Assembly: GCA_030148425.1 (NCBI GenBank)
Contig: JASBTM010000008.1
Span: 186,001 to 250,000 of the forward strand
Origin: Hyphomicrobium sp.
GTDB taxonomy: Bacteria; Pseudomonadota; Alphaproteobacteria; Rhizobiales; Hyphomicrobiaceae
DNA: 64,000 nucleotides
Direction: 5' to 3'
The translations under genes were made by a program, and so were the position numbers. This document shows, piece after piece, positions 1-8,696 of this stretch; the first letter of the stretch is position 1, and every line of letters begins with the position of its first letter. The notes beneath the pieces are model-generated. The model saw nothing but the letters and a program-made list of their open reading frames with translations, made no database searches and was not told the origin of the DNA.

Positions 1-191
1 TCTCGGCAGGAGCGGATCTTTCCATCGTATGCTTTCTTATCGTTGTCCACAGTTTGGCGGGATAACGGGGATTAGCCATTCTGATATTTGCGCTTGATGC
101 TGACAAGACTCCGCGAACCAGTCAGGATTCATCCGCGCGGGCACGGAGGCATCCGGGCCGGACGATCCACCGGCCAGCCCGCGCGATCTTC

Positions 192-1112
192 ATGGATCTA
201 GCGCGAGGATCAGCGCTGATGAAAAAGCTCGGCACCAACACAACACTGAACACCGCCCCGGTGGGGAACTTGCCTGCGGTTATTCCTAACCGCGCCACAC
301 GTCGAAAAGACGCTAAGAATTCCACTAAGGCGAAGCATCTTCCCTATGCTGCGGTCTTGCCGCCAGATCCTCGGTTTGTGGGCCAAGATACCGTGGCGCA
401 GATGCTTCACAATGAGCGGATGAAGCGCGACCTTGCAAGCTCGGCTAGGCACCACTGGCAAAACCAACCGGAAAATCTGGACACTAGACATCAGGCAATC
501 ATCGATTGGCTGTTTCTCGCAATGGCATGTGTCGCCGAACAGGGCTATGGCGAGGCGAACGGACCCGGCGTCGATATTCTTGGTGAGATCATGCAGGTCA
601 AAGCCGGTTTTGATAGCGAGTTAGTCCCGAAAAAGGGTTGGCGGGGCGACAACAAAAGCGTTCGTCCAAATGTAGCTCTCGGCTGGTCCTTCGCCTCGCT
701 CGCTCTCGTATCAAAGTTGGAGCTTTCTAATGTCTCGATCGACGATGCTGCTGATGCGGTAATCGACGCAATAACTGGAAAAGTGGGAGCAAAGCGAATG
801 AAGCGGCTTTGCGACATTCGAAATCGATCCTCATCTAGCCAAGTTGAAGAGGCGAGCGGCAGCGAGGCCACGAATATTGCAGCAAAAAAAGATGAGATGC
901 GAAACCGATTAGTCAACTACCACGACAAACTGGTACGGGGCGAATCTCTCATTCCTAGCGACATCGACGCCGGCGCGCTCGATTGCAAAATATTCCGGGG
1001 GGGCATCTATGAAATCGACGAGGCGCGCAGAAAAAGCCAATTAGATGGATTTTTCAACCAAATGATCAATCGCGCATGCATTCAATTCTCGCGCTTGCCC
1101 GTTAAAACTTAA
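192..1112 (+). CDS. hypothetical protein, putative cargo of integrative element
   Basis: 306-aa ORF with lower GC than flanking chromosome; no recognised domain; start could also be ATG at 219. Confidence 0.6.
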   Translation: MDLARGSALMKKLGTNTTLNTAPVGNLPAVIPNRATRRKDAKNSTKAKHLPYAAVLPPDPRFVGQDTVAQMLHNERMKRDLASSARHHWQNQPENLDTRHQAIIDWLFLAMACVAEQGYGEANGPGVDILGEIMQVKAGFDSELVPKKGWRGDNKSVRPNVALGWSFASLALVSKLELSNVSIDDAADAVIDAITGKVGAKRMKRLCDIRNRSSSSQVEEASGSEATNIAAKKDEMRNRLVNYHDKLVRGESLIPSDIDAGALDCKIFRGGIYEIDEARRKSQLDGFFNQMINRACIQFSRLPVKT

Positions 1113-1175
1113 CGGGTCACTTCCTTAGCCACGTCGTCGCTCCTAGCGTCCCAGGAGATACCTGGAGGCACCGAC

Positions 1176-1394
1176 ATGGCGGAAAATAAAGCTAATCACT
1201 ATCATCAGGAAAAGCTCCTGCCCGTTAAAGCCGTGACGGCTCTGACTTCGCTCGGCCGAAGCACGATCTATCGATTGATGGAAGCTAAGCTCTTTCCGCG
1301 ACCCGTTAGACCAATCAAATCGCGCATTGCATGGCGCTCATCTGACATCGCCACGTGGATGGAGGCATTGAAATCAGGCGAGCCGTCGCAATGA
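1176..1394 (+). CDS. AlpA-family helix-turn-helix regulator/excisionase-like protein
   Basis: 72 aa; 'VKAVTALTSLGRSTIYRLMEAKLFPRPVRPIKSRIAWRSSDIATWME' is a typical AlpA/MerR-like HTH; stop overlaps next start (ATGA). Confidence 0.85.
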   Translation: MAENKANHYHQEKLLPVKAVTALTSLGRSTIYRLMEAKLFPRPVRPIKSRIAWRSSDIATWMEALKSGEPSQ

Positions 1395-2443
1395 CACACG
1401 CCGAAGCGACGTTCCGCGGTAACACTGGGAAATTGTGGACTGCTCGACCCAATGATAACGGCCAGCTCGCGCTTGCTTTAGCAACAGCCGAAGACGGCTT
1501 TCCTGTTCATCCTGTCTGCCCGCGCACAAAGCGGCCTCTGACGCTTCACGGCTTCAAGGATGCGACAACCGACGTAGCGCAGATCATCACTTGGTGGAAC
1601 CGCTGGCCTGATGCTCTGGTTTCGATCCCGACTGGTCATGATACCGGTATCGCCGTGCTCGATATCGATGTTGGCGGCGAGCGATCATTCGGCGGTCTCA
1701 TGGCGCGTTGGTGCCTCGAGTTCGAAGACGATCTGAGCAGCGTCGCTGCGATCACGCCGAGCGGCGGCCGTCATTTCTATTTTCGGATCGACGAAGGCAC
1801 CGAGCCCAAGACGCGCGCCAGCGACATCGCACCAAATATCGACAGTCGCGCGATCGGTGGGTCGATCATCATTCCAGGCAATCTGCTTCCCGATGGCCGC
1901 AGCTATCGTTGGACAAGCCGGGGTCGTTTCTTCGATCTTCCATCGATGCCGCGCGACCTTTGCTACCTGATGACATTCGGTCAAAAAGACCGTCGTCTGA
2001 TCATGGAGACAACGGAGCTCAAAGAGGCGATGCGCCTTGCAACGCAGGCGCAGTGGTTGCCAGAGCTCCAAGCGTATTACGATCGCCAGCGTGCGCGCGT
2101 CGCGGAGAGAATGAAATATCAAGCCCCTGATGCACAAGGCATGCGGGCTCAGGCGCTTCATGATCTGCATATCGCGGCTGCAGAGTATGCTGGTCTTGAA
2201 GATGGACGACGCAACAAGCTCTTCACGCTCGCTTGCTGCATCGGCAAATACGTCGCGCATGGTGTCGTCACCGAGAACGAGTTTCGCACGGTGTTTATGG
2301 ATGCTGGCCGCTCGAATGGAGCCTTGCAGAAGCATGGCGCCGATTGGGCCATCAAAACACTTCGCAACGCATTAAATCGCTCTCAGGCTGATACGCTCCC
2401 ACCGCTCGCCCGAGAATTTCGTTCGGAGGGAGCTGCAGCTTGA
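1391..2443 (+). CDS. bifunctional DNA primase/polymerase (prim-pol) N-terminal domain protein
   Basis: 'ALATAEDGFPVHPVCPRTKRPLTLHGFKDATTD...ITWWNRWPDALVSIPTG..TGIAVLDIDV..GGRHFYF' prim-pol motifs; ATG at 1391 overlaps alpA-like stop. Confidence 0.85.
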   Translation: MTHAEATFRGNTGKLWTARPNDNGQLALALATAEDGFPVHPVCPRTKRPLTLHGFKDATTDVAQIITWWNRWPDALVSIPTGHDTGIAVLDIDVGGERSFGGLMARWCLEFEDDLSSVAAITPSGGRHFYFRIDEGTEPKTRASDIAPNIDSRAIGGSIIIPGNLLPDGRSYRWTSRGRFFDLPSMPRDLCYLMTFGQKDRRLIMETTELKEAMRLATQAQWLPELQAYYDRQRARVAERMKYQAPDAQGMRAQALHDLHIAAAEYAGLEDGRRNKLFTLACCIGKYVAHGVVTENEFRTVFMDAGRSNGALQKHGADWAIKTLRNALNRSQADTLPPLAREFRSEGAAA

Positions 2444-3720
2444 TCATAGACGACAAGATCGATTGGCCTGAAACGAAATCCGATACAAAGGCGCCGGTTC
2501 ATCGCTCTCAGGCAAACATTCGCGCCTTCCTCGCCGCGCGCGGCATCGAATTGCGCCGTGATGTTTTTGGCCTTCGCGACGAGGTGATCTGCGATGGCCG
2601 GACACTCGCGATGGACGACGCCGTTCTGCGCTCGATCCGGCTCGAAGCAGATGCGGCAGGGCTGAAGCCACCGCGTGATTACTTCGAAGACGTCGTCGCC
2701 GATCTCGCGCGACAGGCCAGCTATCATCCAGTGCTCAACTATATTGAGCCTCTCGTTTGGGACGGCGTTTGCCGCGTGGCGACGTTCTTTCAAACATATG
2801 CTGGATCGCCCGATACGCCGCTGATCCGCGCGCAGGGCAAGGCCGCGCTTGTCGCTGCCGTGCGCCGAGTTCGTCAACCGGGATACAAGTTCGATTCCAT
2901 CATCGTTCTTGAGGGAAGACAAGGCATCGGCAAATCCACACTTGTCAAAGAGTTGGCAGGTGAAAACTGGTTCTCCGACTCTCTGCAAATCGGAACCGAT
3001 CCCAAGGCAACCATCGAGCAGACGGCGGGCAAGTGGATCTGCGAATTTGCGGAATTGTCCGGTCATCGCAAAAAAGAGCAGCAGACAGTCAAAGCCTTTC
3101 TTTCGCGAACCACCGATAGCGCGGCCTTGAAGTATGAGCGCCGTGCTGTCGACGTGCCACGGCAATTCATCTGCATCGCTACAGTCAACGACGCCAAATA
3201 TCTGACCGACACGACGGGCAACCGTCGATATTGGTGTGTGCCTGTTTCAAAGATCGATATTCCAGGCATCCGACGAGACCGCGATCAGATCTGGGCCGAA
3301 GCGGCCTATCTTGAATCCGAGGGTGAGCCGGTGGTGCTGCCGGCAAACTTGGTCAAGGCGGCAGAGATCGAACAGCAGAAACGGTGTTTGAGCGATCCCT
3401 GGTTAGATCAGCTCGAGCCGCCCTTAGACGGCGAATGCGGTGCCGTCGCCAAATCGGATCTCTGGCATCACCTCAAGATCGAGGCCAACCGGCAAGACCG
3501 TTACGTGGCCGAGCGCCTCGAACAGGTCATGTCGCAGCTCGGTTTCACGAGTGATCGGCGTCGCGGGCATTCAAAGTTTTCAGGCAAGGCGGTCCACTGC
3601 TTCGTCAAGGAGGGTTGGGGCGCTGGACCAATGCCCTGGCTTCTCAATCCGGAAGAACCGATGCGGACGTCATCAACGGAGAAACGCGGCGCAATCTCAG
3701 CCCCTGAGATGTGGAGCTGA
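2440..3720 (+). CDS. virulence-associated protein E (VapE)-family P-loop NTPase/replicative helicase
   Basis: Walker A 'LEGRQGIGKSTLVK', 'KWICEFAEL', 'ATVNDAKYLTDTTGNRRYWCVPV'; TTG start overlaps upstream TGA, preceded by GGAGGG. Confidence 0.85.
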   Translation: MIIDDKIDWPETKSDTKAPVHRSQANIRAFLAARGIELRRDVFGLRDEVICDGRTLAMDDAVLRSIRLEADAAGLKPPRDYFEDVVADLARQASYHPVLNYIEPLVWDGVCRVATFFQTYAGSPDTPLIRAQGKAALVAAVRRVRQPGYKFDSIIVLEGRQGIGKSTLVKELAGENWFSDSLQIGTDPKATIEQTAGKWICEFAELSGHRKKEQQTVKAFLSRTTDSAALKYERRAVDVPRQFICIATVNDAKYLTDTTGNRRYWCVPVSKIDIPGIRRDRDQIWAEAAYLESEGEPVVLPANLVKAAEIEQQKRCLSDPWLDQLEPPLDGECGAVAKSDLWHHLKIEANRQDRYVAERLEQVMSQLGFTSDRRRGHSKFSGKAVHCFVKEGWGAGPMPWLLNPEEPMRTSSTEKRGAISAPEMWS

Positions 3721-3749
3721 CGCGATGCCGATCATAGAGACCTTTCAAT

Positions 3750-4019
3750 GGTACACAACGTACGCCGGGTACACAGTCGGCACGGGTCAACCCCTTGTTG
3801 TTCCGCTACTATTACTCTCTGTACCTACTGTACTGAGAGAGAAGATATATAAAAGGGAAAGAAGGAGTCGAGAGCCGAGGAAAAGGGTCCTTGGTAGCCT
3901 CCAATCGCAAAAATACTTTTGCAGCACTTCACTTGGTACACTTGCAAACAGCGTTATTAATGCTTTTTCATCAATGACTTATGCTGTACCGTCAGCAGAA
4001 GCCATTTCTCCGGTACAGC
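3750..4019. repeat. cluster of GGTACA/TGTACC sites in intergenic gap (possible iterons/operators)
   Basis: GGTACA at 3750, 3768, 3935, 4012 and TGTACC at 3820, 3985; perfect 9-bp inverted pair GCTGTACCG (3983-3991)/CGGTACAGC (4011-4019). Confidence 0.6.
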
Positions 4020-4202
4020 ACGATTCATCGTCAAATCTAACCTGCGGACAGCCCTTCCCCGCTGCTCGCTCGGCATCCGGTTTCGCCGGCAGCGCTGTGA
4101 TCGCGCGCACCTTTGAAACGCTTCCGCCCAACACATCCGCCGCCGCCAACGACGCGGTGTGCGCGGCGACGACTTCTCAATCTGATGAAAGGAACCCGAT
4201 CA

Positions 4203-4496
4203 ATGGCTGAGCACACGAACAACAGATTTCCGCCAAGCATCAGCGTGACGAGGCTCTACGAGCGCACGTCGGCAAAGGGCAACCCGTACATGACCGGGCG
4301 AATGGCCGGCGTGAAGATCGCCATCCTCAAGACCAACGAGACCGATGACGAGGGGCATCCGATCTGGGAGCTGAAATTCTCCCCGGCGCCGGCAAAGCTA
4401 ACACGAGAGGCTGAAACTTCCGGATCTATTCGAAGCCAATCGAACAATACGACGCGCGGCTTTGGTGCCGCCCCCGATGATCAGATCCCATTTTGA
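4203..4496 (+). CDS. small element protein with SSB-like C-terminal tip (PDDQIPF)
   Basis: ATG at 4203; C-terminus '...GFGAAPDDQIPF' resembles bacterial SSB tip DDDIPF. Confidence 0.7.
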   Translation: MAEHTNNRFPPSISVTRLYERTSAKGNPYMTGRMAGVKIAILKTNETDDEGHPIWELKFSPAPAKLTREAETSGSIRSQSNNTTRGFGAAPDDQIPF

Positions 4497-4507
4497 AGGA
4501 GGCTCGG

Positions 4508-4789
4508 ATGTTTGCCGGTTTGAAGCTGTTCGCAGTCGAAGACGAAAATCGTGTGATGGCCGTCCTGACCTACAAAGACTTGGCATTGATCGAGGGCTTG
4601 CTCGCGAAAGTGAATTATGAGCACGCCGTCATGCTGGTCCAGGCCCTCGTCTCGACCGCTGACGTGCAGGAAACGTCCGGATTGACCGCGGTCGTTCAGG
4701 ATGCCGTCGAGCGCTATCGCGAAGCGATACAGGCCCAACACGACGATGCTGAAGCGACGCCGGTCGCAGCCGGCGAAACGAGGCACTGA
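4508..4789 (+). CDS. hypothetical protein
   Basis: ATG at 4508 preceded by GAAGGAGGC; compact gene order within the element. Confidence 0.6.
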   Translation: MFAGLKLFAVEDENRVMAVLTYKDLALIEGLLAKVNYEHAVMLVQALVSTADVQETSGLTAVVQDAVERYREAIQAQHDDAEATPVAAGETRH

Positions 4790-4844
4790 AGCACGAAGCG
4801 GCCGACCGGTTTGCAGGGCCCGTGTCGGCAATCAGGACCAACCC

Positions 4845-5087
4845 ATGACGCGTACACCGCACATTCCCGGAGAGACTTGGCCACGCTTCATGCGTGCAAC
4901 CACGGCTGCGGCCTATCTCGACGAGGTTTCCGTTGAATCGTTCCGACGCCGCGTTGGTTCAGTTTATCCGAAACCTGTGAACGTCCGTGGGCGCGGGGAT
5001 CTTTGGCTTCGTGAGCAGCTCGACGAATCTATCGATAAGTTGTCTGCTCACATCGACAAGATCAGGGACATAGCCGATGTGCTCTGA
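4845..5087 (+). CDS. excisionase/HTH-like small protein
   Basis: 81-aa ORF upstream of the integrase: 'FMRATTAAAYLDEVSVESFRRRVGSVYPKPVNVRGRGDLWLREQLDESI'. Confidence 0.65.
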   Translation: MTRTPHIPGETWPRFMRATTAAAYLDEVSVESFRRRVGSVYPKPVNVRGRGDLWLREQLDESIDKLSAHIDKIRDIADVL

Positions 5088-5093
5088 GGCGTG

Positions 5094-6341
5094 ATGAAAA
5101 AACCAGCCAATTGGCCACGCTACATGCTGGCCAAACGGCTCAGAGATGGAAGTATCGCGTACTACTGGAGCCCGCACAAAAGAGATTATCAGGCCGGATG
5201 CGCGATGCGCCGCGAAGCGCTCGGCCTGGATTATGCCGCTGCGCTCGAGCGTGCCGGTCTCTTGAACAAACACCTCGACTCTTGGCGTCAGGGTCGCGAG
5301 GCACCGAAAGAACTCGATCACCGTCCCGACTTTGGATCGCTGCGTTGGCTTGTCGAACGCTATAAACGCAGCCGCGCCTGGGAGAAAGTTTCGGAGCGAT
5401 CGCGCGGAGGCTACGAGCGCGCGTTCGCCATCGTGCTGGATCACAAGACCAAGACCGGTGCGCCCCTCGGCGATATGCCGGCTTCGGCCATGTCTGCCCG
5501 CGCCGCCGACAAGTTGTATCTCGCCCTACAAAAAAGCACGCGCGTCGAACGCCGACTGAGGCAAGCCAACATCTGCATGATCCGTATGGCTCGGGCCTGG
5601 GATGCCGTCCAGCGGCTCTACCCGAAGATCGTACCGCAACAGAACCCCTTCCGCGGCGTCGAACTCGACCACGGGAAAGGCACCACGCGGCCCGCGACGC
5701 GCGATGAGGCCTACGCGCTGCATGAGGCACTCGTGACGGCTGGCGAGCGTCACCTGGCGGCTGTTCCTCTCGTCTGCTTCGAATGGCATCAGCGGCCCGA
5801 GAACGTCCTGGCTGGCCACCTCGCCTGGACGGACTATCGTCCCGCGGACAGACCTGACACCGTCCGCATCCTCCATCACAAGACCGGTGAGCTTTGTTCC
5901 CTGCCCTTGTCAGACGAAGAAGGACCGCTCTTCCCCGAACTCACGGCATATCTCGACACCATCGAGCGCTTGGGCGTGCCGATCGTCCTTTTGCGGCCAA
6001 AGGGCAAAGAACCGAAGCCAGCGCGGCCGTTCAAGCTTCGGGATGCCCGCGCTCGGGTCCGGCGTGCGGCAAAGAAAGCCGGCTTGCCGACGTATCTCAC
6101 GCTCGCAGCGTGCCGCCATGGAGGCTTAACCGAACTGGGAGATGCCGAACTGACCGAACAAGGCGTGATGGCCCTCTCCGGTCACCGCACGCCTGAAGCG
6201 GCGCGGCTATACGTCAAACGCACGGAGACCCAGCGCATGATGGCCGCCCGCAAGCGTCGCGTTTGGGTTGAAAGCGGAAGCAATGATGAACGTTCCGAGG
6301 CCGAAAGTCAGAACGGCGCCGCTGCTGGAAAGTCAGAATGA
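5094..6341 (+). CDS. tyrosine recombinase/phage-type integrase
   Basis: 'CFEWHQRPENVL', 'ILHHKTGE', 'LAACRHGGLTELGDAELTEQGVMALSGHRTPEAARLYVKR' correspond to R, K, R-box, GH and Y motifs; 3' end is 35 bp from tRNA-Pro. Confidence 0.9.
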   Translation: MKKPANWPRYMLAKRLRDGSIAYYWSPHKRDYQAGCAMRREALGLDYAAALERAGLLNKHLDSWRQGREAPKELDHRPDFGSLRWLVERYKRSRAWEKVSERSRGGYERAFAIVLDHKTKTGAPLGDMPASAMSARAADKLYLALQKSTRVERRLRQANICMIRMARAWDAVQRLYPKIVPQQNPFRGVELDHGKGTTRPATRDEAYALHEALVTAGERHLAAVPLVCFEWHQRPENVLAGHLAWTDYRPADRPDTVRILHHKTGELCSLPLSDEEGPLFPELTAYLDTIERLGVPIVLLRPKGKEPKPARPFKLRDARARVRRAAKKAGLPTYLTLAACRHGGLTELGDAELTEQGVMALSGHRTPEAARLYVKRTETQRMMAARKRRVWVESGSNDERSEAESQNGAAAGKSE

Positions 6342-6375
6342 AAGTGTGCTTATGGCTAACCTACGGAAAGTATTG

Positions 6376-6452
6376 GTCGGGGCGACATGATTCGAACACG
6401 CGACCCTCTGCTCCCAAAGCAGATGCTCTACCAGGCTGAGCTACGCCCCGAC
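6376..6452 (-). tRNA. tRNA-Pro(TGG)
   Basis: Reverse complement GTCGGGGCGTAGCTCAGCCTGGTAGAGCATCTGCTTTGGGAGCAGAGGGTCGCGTGTTCGAATCATGTCGCCCCGAC folds as a cloverleaf; anticodon TGG. Confidence 0.95.
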
Positions 6453-6535
6453 TTAGGCCTTCATCTGCCGCGTTCACCCCCAGAGGTCAAGCGGTTACGC
6501 GGCTCCTACGGCCGCTAAATCGAAGCTCCGCGCCC

Positions 6536-7057
6536 TCACGAGCCCGAAAAGATCGGATAACGCACCTTGTCGCCCGCCTTGATGCCCAGGCGTGCCGCGG
6601 CGCCGCCGGGAATTTCAAGCACGGCAAGAACGGGCGTCTCCGACGAAATGACCCGATCGGACAACGGCTCGGCGCGCTCCTCGATACGCATGATCGTACC
6701 GTCGGTGCGGATGAAAAGCATATCGAGCGAGATGTATGTGTTGTGCATCCACATCTGCAGGCCGCGCTCGACCGGGTACGGGAAAAGCATGCCCTGATTG
6801 TCCCTGAGTTCGGTGCGGAACATCAGCCCAAGCGCTTTTTCCTTTTCGGTCGTCGCAACCTCGATGGTGAACGAATGCTCCGCGCCGCCGGCGGATAAGA
6901 TCTTCAGCGTATCCTCCCGCATCTTCGCGTAGGCGGGCGGAACGATATCGATGAGCGCATTCATGAATGGCCACGCCGCGACGAACAGCGGCGGAAAAAT
7001 AAAAAGGGCCACGCAGATCGCGGCCCCCTTCGATGAACTCGACTGAACTGTCGCCAT
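6536..7057 (-). CDS. DUF192 domain-containing protein
   Basis: 'FTIEVATTEKEKALGLMFRTELRDNQGMLFPYPVERGLQMWMHNTYISLDMLFIRTDGTI' typical of DUF192. Confidence 0.9.
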   Translation of the reverse strand: MATVQSSSSKGAAICVALFIFPPLFVAAWPFMNALIDIVPPAYAKMREDTLKILSAGGAEHSFTIEVATTEKEKALGLMFRTELRDNQGMLFPYPVERGLQMWMHNTYISLDMLFIRTDGTIMRIEERAEPLSDRVISSETPVLAVLEIPGGAAARLGIKAGDKVRYPIFSGS

Positions 7058-7067
7058 TGGTCTCGCG

Positions 7068-7667
7068 TCAGTTACGTGAAGGCAGCCCCGTCGGCACGCC
7101 ATCCGGCCTGAGTTCCGCAGCCATGCAGCCCTTCGATCCATAGCCCCAACGGACTTGAACGATCTGGCCCGGCCGAAGCTCAGTGAAGCCGAAGCGGCGA
7201 AGCGTTTCCATGTGACAGAAGATATCGGGCGTGCCCTCGCCCCGCGTCAGGAAGCCGAAGCCGCGAACGCGATTGAACCATTTCACGTATGCGCGGCACC
7301 AATCGCTTTCCGGCTGCACGTGGACGTGCGTGCGTTGCGGAAGCTGCGACGGGTGAATGGCGGAACTCTCATCCATGCTGAGAATTCGGAATGCCTGCAT
7401 GCCCTTCGGACGACGCAGGACCTCGCAGTGAACACGCGCGCCTTCATATGCTGTTTGAAAGCCTCCGGCCCGGAGACACGTAACGTGAAGAAGGATATCC
7501 GGCAGACCATTATCCGGAACGATGAAGCCATACCCCTTAGAGGCATCGAACCACTTGATCATTCCAGCGACTTCAAAAACCTCGGCCGCTGCGTCGTCAA
7601 GTGCCTCGGGGCCAACCGGGCCCACATCCATAAATTCCGATAGGCCGGGATGTTTATTATCCCCCAT
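7068..7667 (-). CDS. double cold-shock-domain protein
   Basis: two CSDs: 'GMIKWFDASKGYGFIVPDNG' and 'AYVKWFNRVRGFGFLTRGEG'. Confidence 0.9.
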   Translation of the reverse strand: MGDNKHPGLSEFMDVGPVGPEALDDAAAEVFEVAGMIKWFDASKGYGFIVPDNGLPDILLHVTCLRAGGFQTAYEGARVHCEVLRRPKGMQAFRILSMDESSAIHPSQLPQRTHVHVQPESDWCRAYVKWFNRVRGFGFLTRGEGTPDIFCHMETLRRFGFTELRPGQIVQVRWGYGSKGCMAAELRPDGVPTGLPSRN

Positions 7668-8255
7668 ACTTGCTTACCCCGCGTGTACTGTGCGTCAAAT
7701 CATAACTCCATTGTCTCGTCGCGCTGGCCGCACACTTCATTCCGGAAGAGCCCTCTTCAGAACGAACCGGCGAACATCACTTCGAAACGACGCAAACCAT
7801 AACACCGGCTCTGCCTGGAACTAGGGGCAATATTTTGGCACCTCCCCCTTGACCGTGAGTTGTGATGTTTGAATCCACATCGTGATCTCTCGCTTAAGCA
7901 CATGAAAATACGCAGAGAAAAATGATCGTGATTCTTCCCCAGTTTCGCTGAGGCCTGAGAACCCACCAGAGTTTCATCCACACGCGTGGATGACGCGTTG
8001 CGATGAAAACCACTCTCGGACCGATTCGTTTTTCATCCTTGATTCGCTGACCATTTGATGCGCACCGCATCCGGCCAAAAGATGAGATGTCCAACGCTCT
8101 TCCACAGGTGTGCCAAAATGGATGATTCCGGTGATCCAGTGCCGCGAGACGTTTCAAGTCGGAGTGTGGCAAAGGAGCAGCGTTCGTGCGTGCTGGCTGA
8201 TGTCGCGACACCACGACGAGAGAAATTACCTCAACTAATCAAGCAAAGGTGAGCG

Positions 8256-8696
8256 ATGCGCTATTTGCACACGATGGTTCGCGTCACAGACATTGCGGCG
8301 AGCTTACGGTTCTACTGCGGCGCACTCGGGATGAAGGAGATTCGGCGAATCGAAAACGAAAAAGGGCGCTTCACGCTCATCTTTCTCGCCGCACCCGAGG
8401 ACGAAGAACGGGCGTTGCGCGAGAAGGCGCCGATGCTCGAGCTCACCTACAATTGGGATGCGGAAGACTACGGCTCGGGACGCAACTTCGGTCACCTCGC
8501 ATTCGTCGTCGATGACATCTACGTGACCTGTGCAAAACTTCAGGACGCGGGCGTAACGATCAACCGGCCGCCGCGCGACGGCTACATGGCGTTCGTGCGT
8601 TCGCCCGACCTCATCTCGATCGAACTCTTGCAGAAAGGCGAAGCATTGCCGCCGCAGGAACCCTGGGCATCGATGTCGAACACGGGGTCGTGGTGA
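8256..8696 (+). CDS. gloA: lactoylglutathione lyase (VOC family)
   Basis: '[50 protein letters not shown]'. Confidence 0.9.
   Translation: MRYLHTMVRVTDIAASLRFYCGALGMKEIRRIENEKGRFTLIFLAAPEDEERALREKAPMLELTYNWDAEDYGSGRNFGHLAFVVDDIYVTCAKLQDAGVTINRPPRDGYMAFVRSPDLISIELLQKGEALPPQEPWASMSNTGSW

Noticed and set aside
3440-4210. 256-aa plus-strand ORF across the GGTACA gap
   Set aside because: First third is an out-of-frame overlap of VapE and the rest spans the repeat-rich gap; no domain and no clear RBS-driven internal start, though a short protein from 3725 cannot be fully excluded.
1-6375. attL copy of the tRNA-Pro 3' end within the window
   Set aside because: No second copy of GTCGGGGCGACATGATTCGAA or similar seen by eye; boundary probably lies left of position 1.
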